Positions 1 to 6,193 of a DNA stretch of 10,162 bases are shown in pieces (the stretch's first letter is position 1; the number at the start of each line of letters is the position of its first letter). This DNA is from Cyanobacteria bacterium HKST-UBA02. Lineage in GTDB: Bacteria > Cyanobacteriota > Vampirovibrionia > Obscuribacterales > Obscuribacteraceae. The translations under genes and the position numbers were made by a program. The DNA is taken from NCBI GenBank assembly GCA_020431945.1, contig JAGQHH010000102.1, positions 1 to 10,162 on the forward strand, in the 5' to 3' direction. The notes beneath the pieces were generated by a model. The model saw only the letters and a list, made by a program, of their open reading frames with translations, searched no databases and was not told the DNA's origin.

Positions 1-103
1 GGCTCTGGATGGAGATCTGGAAAGCCGCGCAGACGAGCACGACTCAAAGCCCGGCCGACTGCAATTGAACTGCATTCAGACAGACGCTGCAATTAGACGC
101 TAG
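1..103 (+). other. Possible 3' end of a plus-strand gene entering from the left
   Basis: Two plus-strand frames are open from the window edge. One closes at a TGA at 64-66 and its codons mostly end in G or C, like the real genes here. The other closes at a TAG at 101-103 with weaker codon bias. A plus-oriented terminator-like hairpin follows at 134-169, which would make sense if a rightward gene ended in this stretch. At most 33 codons are visible and no family can be recognised, so this is an inference from position and codon bias only. The minus strand shows no convincing ORF here. Confidence 0.25.
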
Positions 104-133
104 CCGCATCAAAAGCAGCACACCACAAGAAGT

Positions 134-169
134 CGCACGCACTCCCTCCTGGTGCGTGCGTTTCCTTTT
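134..169 (+). terminator. Rho-independent terminator candidate, plus-oriented
   Basis: A perfect 9-bp stem (CGCACGCAC at 134-142 with GTGCGTGCG at 152-160) encloses a 9-nt loop and is followed at once by the T-rich tract TTTCCTTTT at 161-169. The tail is on the plus strand, so it should stop a rightward transcript coming from outside the window. The tract abuts and touches (base 169) the stop codon of the convergent nucleotidyltransferase gene. Read on the minus strand the stem has only a poor tail (ACTTCTTG), so leftward termination would be weak. Confidence 0.6.
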
Positions 170-1221
170 CAGAGAGGCACGCAGGCGTCGGCCATGGCAG
201 TGACTTCGGCGAGCTCGGTACCGGCCTCGATAACACAGCCGTTGCCGACGATGCTGTCCTTGATGACGGCGTTCTCCTCCACCGTCACTCCGGACCAGAT
301 GACGACATTTTCGAGATGGGCACCAGGCTGGATCGTACAGTTGTCCCCGACGACCACGGCTCCTTTGAGACTGGCTCCGGCCATCACCCGGGAGCCCCGG
401 CCGAGAATCGCCACTCCCGAGACTTTGGCGGAAGAATCGATGCCGGCGCCGTCGCCGAGGATGCGCATGGAATCGCCGATCTTCTCTTTCATGCCGGCAA
501 GGGGAATGTCGATGATGCCCTTGAGGACATCGAAGTTGGACTCCTTGTACTGGCTTATCGTGCCGACATCGGACCAGTAGGTCTCGATCTCCGAGCCCAG
601 CACCGGCAGACCCTTTTCCACCAGCATCGGGAAGAGCTGCCGGCCGAACCCGTAAGTGCCGGTCTCAGGCATATGTTTGAAAACCTCGGGCTGGAGCACA
701 TAGATTCCGGCTGACGCCATATTCGACTTGGCCTCGCTACGCTCGGGCTTTTCCTGGAAGCCCGTGATGAAACCCTGCTCGTTCTGGACGACGATCCCGA
801 AGTGCTCGACTTCTTTGACTCGTTTGACGGCGATGGTGGCAAGCGCCTTCTTGCTCCGGTGCTCATGATAGATCTTCGATAGATCGGCATCGGTGAGCAG
901 ATCGCCCATCATCACCATGAAAGGCTCTTTGCCGAAGAAATCGCGACAGGCTCTCACACCGCCGGCGTCGCCGCTGAGCTCTTCCTCCAATCGGAAAGTG
1001 AGGTTGACTCCGAACCTGCTGCCGTCACCGAAATGATTGACCAGCATATCGGGAAGATAGTGGAGATTGGCGACTATGTCGGTGAAGCCATGCTTGCTCA
1101 GGAGCCTGACTATATGCTCCATCACCGGGATATTAGCTACTGGAACCAGCGGCTTCGGCAAATTGCTGGTCAACGGATCCAGTCTGGAGCCCACACCTGC
1201 AGCCAGTACCATTGCTTTCAT
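169..1221 (-). CDS. NDP-sugar pyrophosphorylase (sugar-1-phosphate nucleotidyltransferase) with left-handed beta-helix C-terminus
   Basis: A 350-residue cytoplasmic enzyme that should transfer an NMP from an NTP to a sugar 1-phosphate, giving an activated sugar and PPi. The N-terminal Rossmann-like domain (about 1-235) shows the nucleotide loop LAAGVGSRLDPLT (7-18), the LPKPLVPV motif (21-28), the metal-binding GD pair (106-107), the GFQEKPE motif (154-160) and WSDVGT (216-221). Residues 250-345 are hexapeptide-like repeats (AILGRGS, AVVVGDN, DSIVGNG), the left-handed beta-helix seen in Mpg1/GCD1- and GlmU-like proteins. The exact base and sugar (GDP-mannose, UDP-GlcNAc, dTDP-glucose) cannot be told by eye. 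An ATG at 1254 lies further upstream in frame, but the ATG at 1221 is preferred because GAGGAGG sits 7 nt before it and the next residues are the family's MKAMVLAAG start. It follows the lyase-like gene by 41 nt and is probably co-transcribed with it. Confidence 0.92.
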   Translation of the reverse strand: MKAMVLAAGVGSRLDPLTSNLPKPLVPVANIPVMEHIVRLLSKHGFTDIVANLHYLPDMLVNHFGDGSRFGVNLTFRLEEELSGDAGGVRACRDFFGKEPFMVMMGDLLTDADLSKIYHEHRSKKALATIAVKRVKEVEHFGIVVQNEQGFITGFQEKPERSEAKSNMASAGIYVLQPEVFKHMPETGTYGFGRQLFPMLVEKGLPVLGSEIETYWSDVGTISQYKESNFDVLKGIIDIPLAGMKEKIGDSMRILGDGAGIDSSAKVSGVAILGRGSRVMAGASLKGAVVVGDNCTIQPGAHLENVVIWSGVTVEENAVIKDSIVGNGCVIEAGTELAEVTAMADACVPL

Positions 1222-1228
1222 GAACGAA

Positions 1229-1235
1229 CCTCCTC
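1229..1235 (-). promoter_or_regulatory. Shine-Dalgarno that fixes the nucleotidyltransferase start
   Basis: GAGGAGG on the minus strand lies 7 nt before the ATG at 1221. It lies inside the longer alternative reading from 1254, so it argues for the shorter protein. Confidence 0.85.
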
Positions 1236-1262
1236 TATCTGCTCCGGCAGACATGATAAAGG

Positions 1263-2723
1263 TTACTTAAATAGAGCTCGCTCTTCCACAGTCATGTTTA
1301 ATATTCTGGCTGCCGCTGCCTGGTGCCAGCTCTGATCTTCAGCCAGGGTGGCGCGAGCCCGCTTGATCGAGCCTTCCACCTGGCCTCTTGCCGTCCCTCC
1401 GAAAGTATCCCGCTGATCGATGGAGGAGGCGGCGCTGACATAAGAATAGATCTCGTTGTCAAAAGCCGGAGAGAATTGCTGCCATTCTCCCGGGGCCAGG
1501 TCGACGAAATGCTTTTTGCGCTCTTTGCAGTAATCGAGAATTTTCTCGACGATCTCGGTGGCTTTTTCCGGAGGCAGACCACGCTCGATGAGAAAATCAG
1601 CGGCACTACCGGCATTGGCAGCATCGATACTGGCGGCCTCGTGCATTTTCCTGGTATCGAATACCATCGCCGGTAATACCACAGAGCTGAGGTCGAGAAT
1701 AAAATGAAGGTTTTCCACCATGTCGAGGATGCCCGGTAGAGACTCCTCGAGATCGTGGCTGTAGCTGACGGTCAGCCCTTTCAGCTCGCTCACGAACTGC
1801 TGCAGCCTGCCGGAAAGTTGCGAGGTCCTCGAGCGCAGGACTTCGAGAAGCTCCGGGTTGCGTTTCTGAGGAAAATTCTGGCTGCGGAATGAGAAGCTCC
1901 GGGGCAGGCGCACGAATCCGAACTCACGGCTGGACCAGACCAGGAGCTCGCTGGCGAGCTGCGAGACATGCACCCCTACCAGGGTGGCGGCGGCGGCGAA
2001 CTCTACAACGAAATCCCTGTCGCTGACGGCATCGAGACTGTTCTCGATGACTCCGTCGAAGCCCAGAAGAGCGCACAGGCTCTCCCGGTCCACCGGCTGC
2101 GTGGCGCCGGCGAAAGCGTGACCCCCCAGGGGGCAGAGATTGATCCTGGCGAAGACGTCCCGCAGGCGTGTCTGATCGCGCTCGAGGCGCTCGGCGCTGG
2201 CCAGCCACCAGTGGGCAAGAAGCTCGGGAACCGCGGGTTGCAGGTGGGTATAGCCCGGCATGACTACTTCGCAATGCCTGTCCGCCAGCTCGAGAATCTC
2301 GCCCCGCAGGCGATTGAGCTCGCCCAGGACGTCCAGGCAGGCTTCCCGGAGCCAGAGACGCAGGTCGGTAGCGAGCTGGTCGTTCTGGAACAGAGCGATA
2401 TCGACCAGGGAAGCACGCTCGCCGGCAAGCTCGAAGAGACGTCGGCGCAAGCCTGTATAGAGATCGGGGTCCTCCTGGGCCGAAAAATAATCGCCGGCCA
2501 GAACCTCGTCCCGAATAGTCGAAAGAGCCTGGAGAAGCTCACCTCCGGCAGCCTCGCTGACCAGAGCCTGGCGCATGAGCATGGTCACCATGGCCCGACT
2601 GGACGCCACCTGATAAGGTGCCAAGGCCTGCTCTACTAGAACCGGTGGGCCGAATCGCTTGGCATAACCAATCTGCCAGGGAAGCCGCCGGGAGTCGTTC
2701 TTATTGTCGCCGTCCGAGCTCAT
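1263..2723 (-). CDS. Argininosuccinate lyase-family protein with altered substrate-binding residues
   Basis: A 486-residue member of the fumarase/aspartase/argininosuccinate lyase superfamily, normally homotetrameric cytoplasmic enzymes that eliminate fumarate from a substrate. Family landmarks in order: NDQLATDLRLWLRE (114-127), GYTHLQPA (157-164, catalytic Thr159-His160), DREL-like and FDGVIENSLDAVSDRDFV (222-239), the signature loop SQNFPQKRNP (281-290, presumed catalytic Ser281 and Lys287), Tyr321, and GGTA (442-445). Several positions that bind argininosuccinate in ArgH/delta-crystallin differ by eye alignment: the HTGRSRND block is DIALFQND (108-115), the Gln and Lys of the YxxDLQEDK segment are Glu326 and Leu329, and Met of MPQK is Phe284. 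Catalysis of some elimination is plausible, but argininosuccinate as substrate is doubtful; a related adduct or a non-catalytic role are alternatives. The ATG follows the stop of the small ORF by 6 nt; the GAGGAGG before it leaves only one base of spacing, so translational coupling is likely. Confidence 0.85.
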   Translation of the reverse strand: MSSDGDNKNDSRRLPWQIGYAKRFGPPVLVEQALAPYQVASSRAMVTMLMRQALVSEAAGGELLQALSTIRDEVLAGDYFSAQEDPDLYTGLRRRLFELAGERASLVDIALFQNDQLATDLRLWLREACLDVLGELNRLRGEILELADRHCEVVMPGYTHLQPAVPELLAHWWLASAERLERDQTRLRDVFARINLCPLGGHAFAGATQPVDRESLCALLGFDGVIENSLDAVSDRDFVVEFAAAATLVGVHVSQLASELLVWSSREFGFVRLPRSFSFRSQNFPQKRNPELLEVLRSRTSQLSGRLQQFVSELKGLTVSYSHDLEESLPGILDMVENLHFILDLSSVVLPAMVFDTRKMHEAASIDAANAGSAADFLIERGLPPEKATEIVEKILDYCKERKKHFVDLAPGEWQQFSPAFDNEIYSYVSAASSIDQRDTFGGTARGQVEGSIKRARATLAEDQSWHQAAAARILNMTVEERALFK

Positions 2724-2729
2724 GCCTCC

Positions 2730-2867
2730 TCAGGCGGCGCGGTTGCCGTTTTGAATTTTGTCGCTTTTCTGAATCTGACGTCTGTACCGATTGAGATCCT
2801 GCTTGTATCGCTTCTGGACCTGTCTGGGAACCGGGGTCTTTTTCGCTTCTTTTTTCTTCGAAGCCAT
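2730..2867 (-). CDS. Small, very basic 45-residue protein, function unknown
   Basis: An ATG at 2867 opens a 45-codon frame ending in TGA at 2732-2730. The protein begins MASKKKEAKK and holds 9 Lys and 6 Arg against 3 acidic residues, so it is strongly positively charged. It has no hydrophobic segment and no Cys. The middle part (about 16-35, rich in Gln, Tyr, Arg and Lys) could form one basic helix. A purine-rich stretch with GGTGG stands about 9 nt before the ATG. Its stop codon is embedded in the GAGGAGG that precedes the lyase-like gene, with 6 nt between stop and next start, the layout expected for translational coupling. I do not recognise a family. It could be an RNA- or DNA-binding peptide, a ribosome-associated peptide, a regulator of the lyase, or a leader ORF needed only for coupling. 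Codon choice in its second half resembles the neighbouring genes, which supports it being real. Confidence 0.55.
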   Translation of the reverse strand: MASKKKEAKKTPVPRQVQKRYKQDLNRYRRQIQKSDKIQNGNRAA

Positions 2868-2898
2868 TACTATCCACCACCTCTAGTTTGAAAAGAAC

Positions 2899-2916
2899 GA
2901 TTTGCTCATGCAAATC
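2899..2916. repeat. Inverted repeat GATTTGC-TCAT-GCAAATC in the leader of the small ORF
   Basis: Two perfect 7-bp arms flank a 4-nt loop, placed about 30 bases before the small ORF on its transcript. As DNA it could be an operator. As RNA on the minus strand it is a short hairpin followed by GTTCTTTTC, so it might also act as a weak terminator for MFS transcripts or an attenuator. The stem is AT-rich and modest. Confidence 0.45.
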
Positions 2917-2945
2917 TCTAGCTTGCTAATTTTGATAACAAGTTA

Positions 2946-2954
2946 ATAATAACA
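2946..2954 (-). promoter_or_regulatory. Extended -10 promoter candidate for the small ORF-lyase-nucleotidyltransferase operon
   Basis: On the minus strand the sequence reads TGTTATTAT, an extended -10 (TG, one base, TATTAT) in an AT-rich stretch that contrasts with the GC-rich genes on both sides. A -35 about 17 bp upstream would be TTTTAC, a poor match. Transcription would start near 2939, giving a leader of about 70 nt that includes the 2899-2916 inverted repeat. Confidence 0.4.
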
Positions 2955-2975
2955 CAGTTTAAGAATGGGTAAAAG

Positions 2976-4229
2976 CTACCCTGCCGCGCCTACCCGGGTT
3001 TTCGCGTCGGTCGCCGGCACCTGGGGCAGACAGAATCCCAGCACCACCGCCAAAACCATAGTGGCGGCACCGACGTTGTACGGGCTGGAGAAACCCCAGT
3101 ACTGAAAAGCGAATCCACCGAAGCAGGGTCCGAGAATTCTTCCCAGGGTGGCCAGAGATTGCCCCACGCCCATGACACCGCCCACCGAATCCAGCGGAGC
3201 GAGCTTGGAGATGAGGCTCTGGTTGGCCGGCGTATTGATGCCCGTGCCCAGAGCGAGGAGGAAAAGAGCGCCGTAAAGAACCGGCACGCTCCTGGTCACC
3301 GGAGTGAGAAGCAGACCACAGGCGATCAGCGCGCAGCCGGCGACGATCAGCTTCTTCTCGCCGAAGCGCTTGTTCAGACCGTGAATGAGACGGCCCTGCA
3401 CCACCACCATGAGCAGCCCGATATAGAGGAACATGAACATGTTGTCTATATGGGAGAAGTGGAAAGCCTCGTTGGTGAGTAGAACGATGGTGGCTTCCAT
3501 ATTGGCGAAAGCAAAAGTAGAGACCAGAAAGATCGCGAAAGAGACCCGCAGGTCCTTGCTCGCCAGAGTCTTGAAATAAAAGGAAGGACCCATGCCGAAA
3601 CGGCTCTGCCCGGCATCGCTGCGCTTCTCGGGCTCGGGGAGAATGAGGGCGGTGAGGACCAGATCGAAAAGGCTGAACCCGAAAGCCACGAATCCCACCA
3701 CATTGAGCCCCAGCCCCATGGCGGCTAGACCGGCGCCCAGGGCTGGCCCGAGAACGAAACCGAGACCGAAAGCCGCACCGATGAGACCCATTCCCTTGGC
3801 ACGATTCTCACTGGAGGTGACATCGGTCATATAAGCCTGGGCGACAGCGATATTGGCGTTGCCGAAGCCCGCCACCAGACGAGCCACGAAAAGCATGACC
3901 AGTGAATTGGCCAGACCCCAGACCAGATAGCCGGCGGCCGAGAAGAAAAGGCTGACCAGAAGTATGGGCTTTCTGCCCACCCTGTCCGAGAGACGCCCCC
4001 AGATCGGCATGAAAATGAGCTGCATGAGCGAATAAGAGGCGATCAGATAGCCCACGGTCTGCTCGTCGGCCTTGAGCTCCTGGGCATAAGTGGGCAAGGC
4101 CGGAATTATCAGACCGAAGCCGATCAAGTCGATGAGCACAGTCAGGAAAATCAGGCCCATGGCTTTGCGACCCGGCGCAGCTCTCTCATCACGCTGCTCG
4201 CCGCTGCCCTCGACTTGCTCTTGACCCAT
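2976..4229 (-). CDS. MFS transporter, DHA1/TetA-like drug or metabolite exporter
   Basis: An inner-membrane proton-coupled exporter of the major facilitator superfamily, 417 residues from the ATG at 4229. After a hydrophilic tail of about 23 residues rich in Gln, Glu and Gly come hydrophobic segments consistent with 12 helices. TM1 carries DLIGFGLIIPALP, typical of the TetA/DHA1 group. Motif A, GRLSDRVGRKP, lies in the TM2-TM3 loop, and motif C, a GP-containing GFVLGPALGAG, lies in TM5. A second, weaker motif A-like loop (GRLIHGLNKRFGEKK) follows TM8, as expected from the internal duplication. The substrate cannot be read from sequence. Start choice is uncertain: the ATG at 4229 has AGGAG directly against it, while an in-frame TTG at 4241 has AGGA 8 nt upstream and would add four residues. 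The gene is divergent from the kinase gene and lies 108 nt upstream of the small basic ORF; read-through into that operon is possible. Confidence 0.9.
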   Translation of the reverse strand: MGQEQVEGSGEQRDERAAPGRKAMGLIFLTVLIDLIGFGLIIPALPTYAQELKADEQTVGYLIASYSLMQLIFMPIWGRLSDRVGRKPILLVSLFFSAAGYLVWGLANSLVMLFVARLVAGFGNANIAVAQAYMTDVTSSENRAKGMGLIGAAFGLGFVLGPALGAGLAAMGLGLNVVGFVAFGFSLFDLVLTALILPEPEKRSDAGQSRFGMGPSFYFKTLASKDLRVSFAIFLVSTFAFANMEATIVLLTNEAFHFSHIDNMFMFLYIGLLMVVVQGRLIHGLNKRFGEKKLIVAGCALIACGLLLTPVTRSVPVLYGALFLLALGTGINTPANQSLISKLAPLDSVGGVMGVGQSLATLGRILGPCFGGFAFQYWGFSSPYNVGAATMVLAVVLGFCLPQVPATDAKTRVGAAG

Positions 4230-4241
4230 CTCCTGACCCAA

Positions 4242-4481
4242 CTATTGAATCCTGCGAAATACTGATAATTAGATTTACATCCAGAGCCGGCTCACTGCCC
4301 GGCAGCTGTGTAATTCAGGCTCGTCGGCCTGGTCTTGATATTAAGCGGAATCACCTCTCAAGGTTTGCTACTAGGCTTAAGTGGTAATTAAAAGTAATAT
4401 AAGGGTGGGGGCTGTGACTACTTCTATCTGGGTTCCTCCTGGAATTCCTTACTATCCTGGCGACACGCCCCCGACAATGCT
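4242..4481. promoter_or_regulatory. Divergent intergenic region between MFS gene and Ser/Thr kinase gene
   Basis: These 240 bp must hold promoters for both directions. Toward the kinase, TAATAT (4395-4400) in an AT-rich patch is the best -10 candidate, without a convincing -35. Toward the MFS gene, TTGAGA (4361-4356) and TATCAA (4340-4335) are spaced 15 bp, a weak pair. A perfect 10-bp palindrome GAGCCGGCTC (4284-4293) is a possible operator close to the MFS side, and GGAATTCC (4441-4448) is a second palindrome near the kinase start. No ORF is supported here, and no Shine-Dalgarno precedes the kinase ATG. Confidence 0.35.
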
Positions 4482-6191
4482 ATGAAGCTGTGTCTGGTTT
4501 GCAATTTTCAGACTGCCGAAGATCAGGACGTATGTCCTCGTGATGGCTCGTCCATGGTCACCGTGGGCGATGATCCGCTCCTCGGAATGGTGGTGGAAGG
4601 CCGTTACAAGATCCAGTCGGTGATCGGTCAGGGCTCCGCCGGTACTGTTTATAAGGCAGTGCAGGAGCTCATCGGGCGTGAAGTGGCGATCAAGGTCCTC
4701 CACGACTATCTGGTCTCCGACGACGAGTTCATCAAACGCTTCCGCCAGGAGGCCAAAGCCTCGAGCCGCCTGTCTCATCCAAACATCATCACAATCTACG
4801 ATTTCGGCGTGATCCCGCAGGGCAACCGTCCATATATAGCCATGGACTTGCTTCTCGGCACGCCTCTTTCGGATCTTCTCGCCCAGGAAGAGCGCCTGAC
4901 CGTAGATGAAGCCATCCCGATTTTCGTCCAGGTCTGCTCGGCCCTTGGCGAAGCCCACCGCCAGGGGGTCGTCCACCGGGACGTCAAGCCGGAGAACATC
5001 GTTCTGGTGGAAAGAAGTGGTCAGAAGCTCTTCCCCATCGTGGTCGATTTCGGTATCGCCCGTATCGTCGAAGAGTCCGACGCCGCCAAGATCACCCGCA
5101 CCGGCACGGTTTGCGGCAGCCCCACCTATATGAGCCCGGAGCAGTGCACTTCGAGCAAGGTCGACAACCGCAGCGACATCTATTCTCTGGGCGTGGTCAT
5201 CTATGAGACCCTCACCGGCGACGTGCCTTTCCACTCCGAAGAGCTCGTCAGAGTGATGGCCATGCACTTGAGCGATCCGCCCACCCCTCTCAATCAGGTG
5301 AGACCGGGTCTGCGCTTTCCCGACGCCCTGGAAGAAGTTGTTTACCGCGCCCTGGCCAAGAGCCCGGATCAGCGTTATCAAACCATGGAAGAGTTCGCCG
5401 AGGCACTCGAGGCTTCGGTGAAAGAGCCCGAGAAGCCCAAGGTCAAGCCTGCGCCCACACCGCAGAGCTCGGTCCAGGATATCGAGCCGGGTCCCCTGGC
5501 GCAGGACGAGGCCCTGCATCCTAAACGATCCACCAGCCAGGACACCGGTCTACCGAACCGGCCCTCCACCCGCGATCTGGCCAGCCGGGCTCTGGAAGAG
5601 CTTCAGCATCGCGGTCCCGACGAAAATCCGCAACCGGGCAGCAGCGATCCGAGCCCAATGGAGCAGCAGATAGCCGCCATGCGAGCCCAGATGAAGTCAG
5701 ACCAGTATGACTCTCAACGCACCACCGGTCTCCAGGCAAGCTCCTTCAAAAAGGGCCGCAGCATGGCGGGACCGGGCAAGGTCGTGCCCTTCCTCGTCGG
5801 TCTGGCAGCCCTCGGAGTACTTGCTTATCTGCTCACCACCCTTGGCGGCGTCAATATTCCAGCCAAGATCGGCGAGACAGTAAAAGGCAACAGCAAGACA
5901 TATGATGATGCCGACAAGCTGATCAAAGAAGGGAAGCTCGCCGATGCCGTCCATATCCTCGAAGGTCTGGACCTCACTCCGCAGCAGCAGGATACTCTGG
6001 ACAAGTGCTATTTGAGCATGGCCAAGTGGTATCAGAAGAGCGGCGAGCTGGAGAAAGCCGTCGAGAATCTCAAAAACGTCGATCCCGATTCGCCTTCCGG
6101 CAAAGAAGCCAAAGAGCTGCTCAAGAAGCTGGAGAAAGATCCGGATAAGCAGGACAAGAAACCGCCCCGTCGTCGCCGCCGGAGCCGCTGA
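4482..6191 (+). CDS. Membrane-anchored eukaryotic-type Ser/Thr protein kinase with N-terminal Cys knuckle and C-terminal TPR-like region
   Basis: A 569-residue PknB/Hanks-type kinase that should phosphorylate Ser/Thr on unknown proteins. Residues 4-22 form a short Cys motif (Cys4, Cys7, Cys18, then PRDG), probably half of a zinc ribbon. The kinase domain (about 42-310) is complete: glycine loop GQGSAGTVY (49-57), Lys71 in VAIK, Glu90, HRDVKPEN (165-172) with catalytic Asp167, DFG (189-191), SPE (218-220) and DIYSLGV (232-238). A Pro- and Ser-rich linker (312-430) precedes one membrane helix (about 434-454), so the kinase faces the cytoplasm and the C-terminal part the periplasm or cell envelope. 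Residues 472-550 look like two TPR-type helical hairpins, and the chain ends in a PPRRRRRSR tail. No Shine-Dalgarno precedes the ATG; it is kept because it retains the Cys motif. It ends two bases from the convergent accA stop. Confidence 0.92.
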   Translation: MKLCLVCNFQTAEDQDVCPRDGSSMVTVGDDPLLGMVVEGRYKIQSVIGQGSAGTVYKAVQELIGREVAIKVLHDYLVSDDEFIKRFRQEAKASSRLSHPNIITIYDFGVIPQGNRPYIAMDLLLGTPLSDLLAQEERLTVDEAIPIFVQVCSALGEAHRQGVVHRDVKPENIVLVERSGQKLFPIVVDFGIARIVEESDAAKITRTGTVCGSPTYMSPEQCTSSKVDNRSDIYSLGVVIYETLTGDVPFHSEELVRVMAMHLSDPPTPLNQVRPGLRFPDALEEVVYRALAKSPDQRYQTMEEFAEALEASVKEPEKPKVKPAPTPQSSVQDIEPGPLAQDEALHPKRSTSQDTGLPNRPSTRDLASRALEELQHRGPDENPQPGSSDPSPMEQQIAAMRAQMKSDQYDSQRTTGLQASSFKKGRSMAGPGKVVPFLVGLAALGVLAYLLTTLGGVNIPAKIGETVKGNSKTYDDADKLIKEGKLADAVHILEGLDLTPQQQDTLDKCYLSMAKWYQKSGELEKAVENLKNVDPDSPSGKEAKELLKKLEKDPDKQDKKPPRRRRRSR

Positions 6192-6193
6192 TT

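Noticed and set aside
1968..2639. 223-codon plus-strand frame opposite the lyase-like gene
   Set aside because: Shadow of the lyase frame; no recognisable domain and no ribosome-binding site.
2701..2913. 70-codon minus-strand frame overlapping the small basic ORF in another frame
   Set aside because: The 45-codon frame has a better ribosome-binding site and a stop-start coupling with the lyase. This one runs into the lyase start out of frame.
2976..2995. GGGTA/TACCC hairpin at the MFS stop codon as a terminator
   Set aside because: Only 5 bp with a 5-nt loop and no run of T after it; too weak to call.
4452..5519. 355-codon open frame on the minus strand opposite the kinase gene
   Set aside because: It is antisense to a complete kinase domain with all catalytic motifs. 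Its His- and Asp-rich product looks like the complement of GC-rich codons and shows no family motif.
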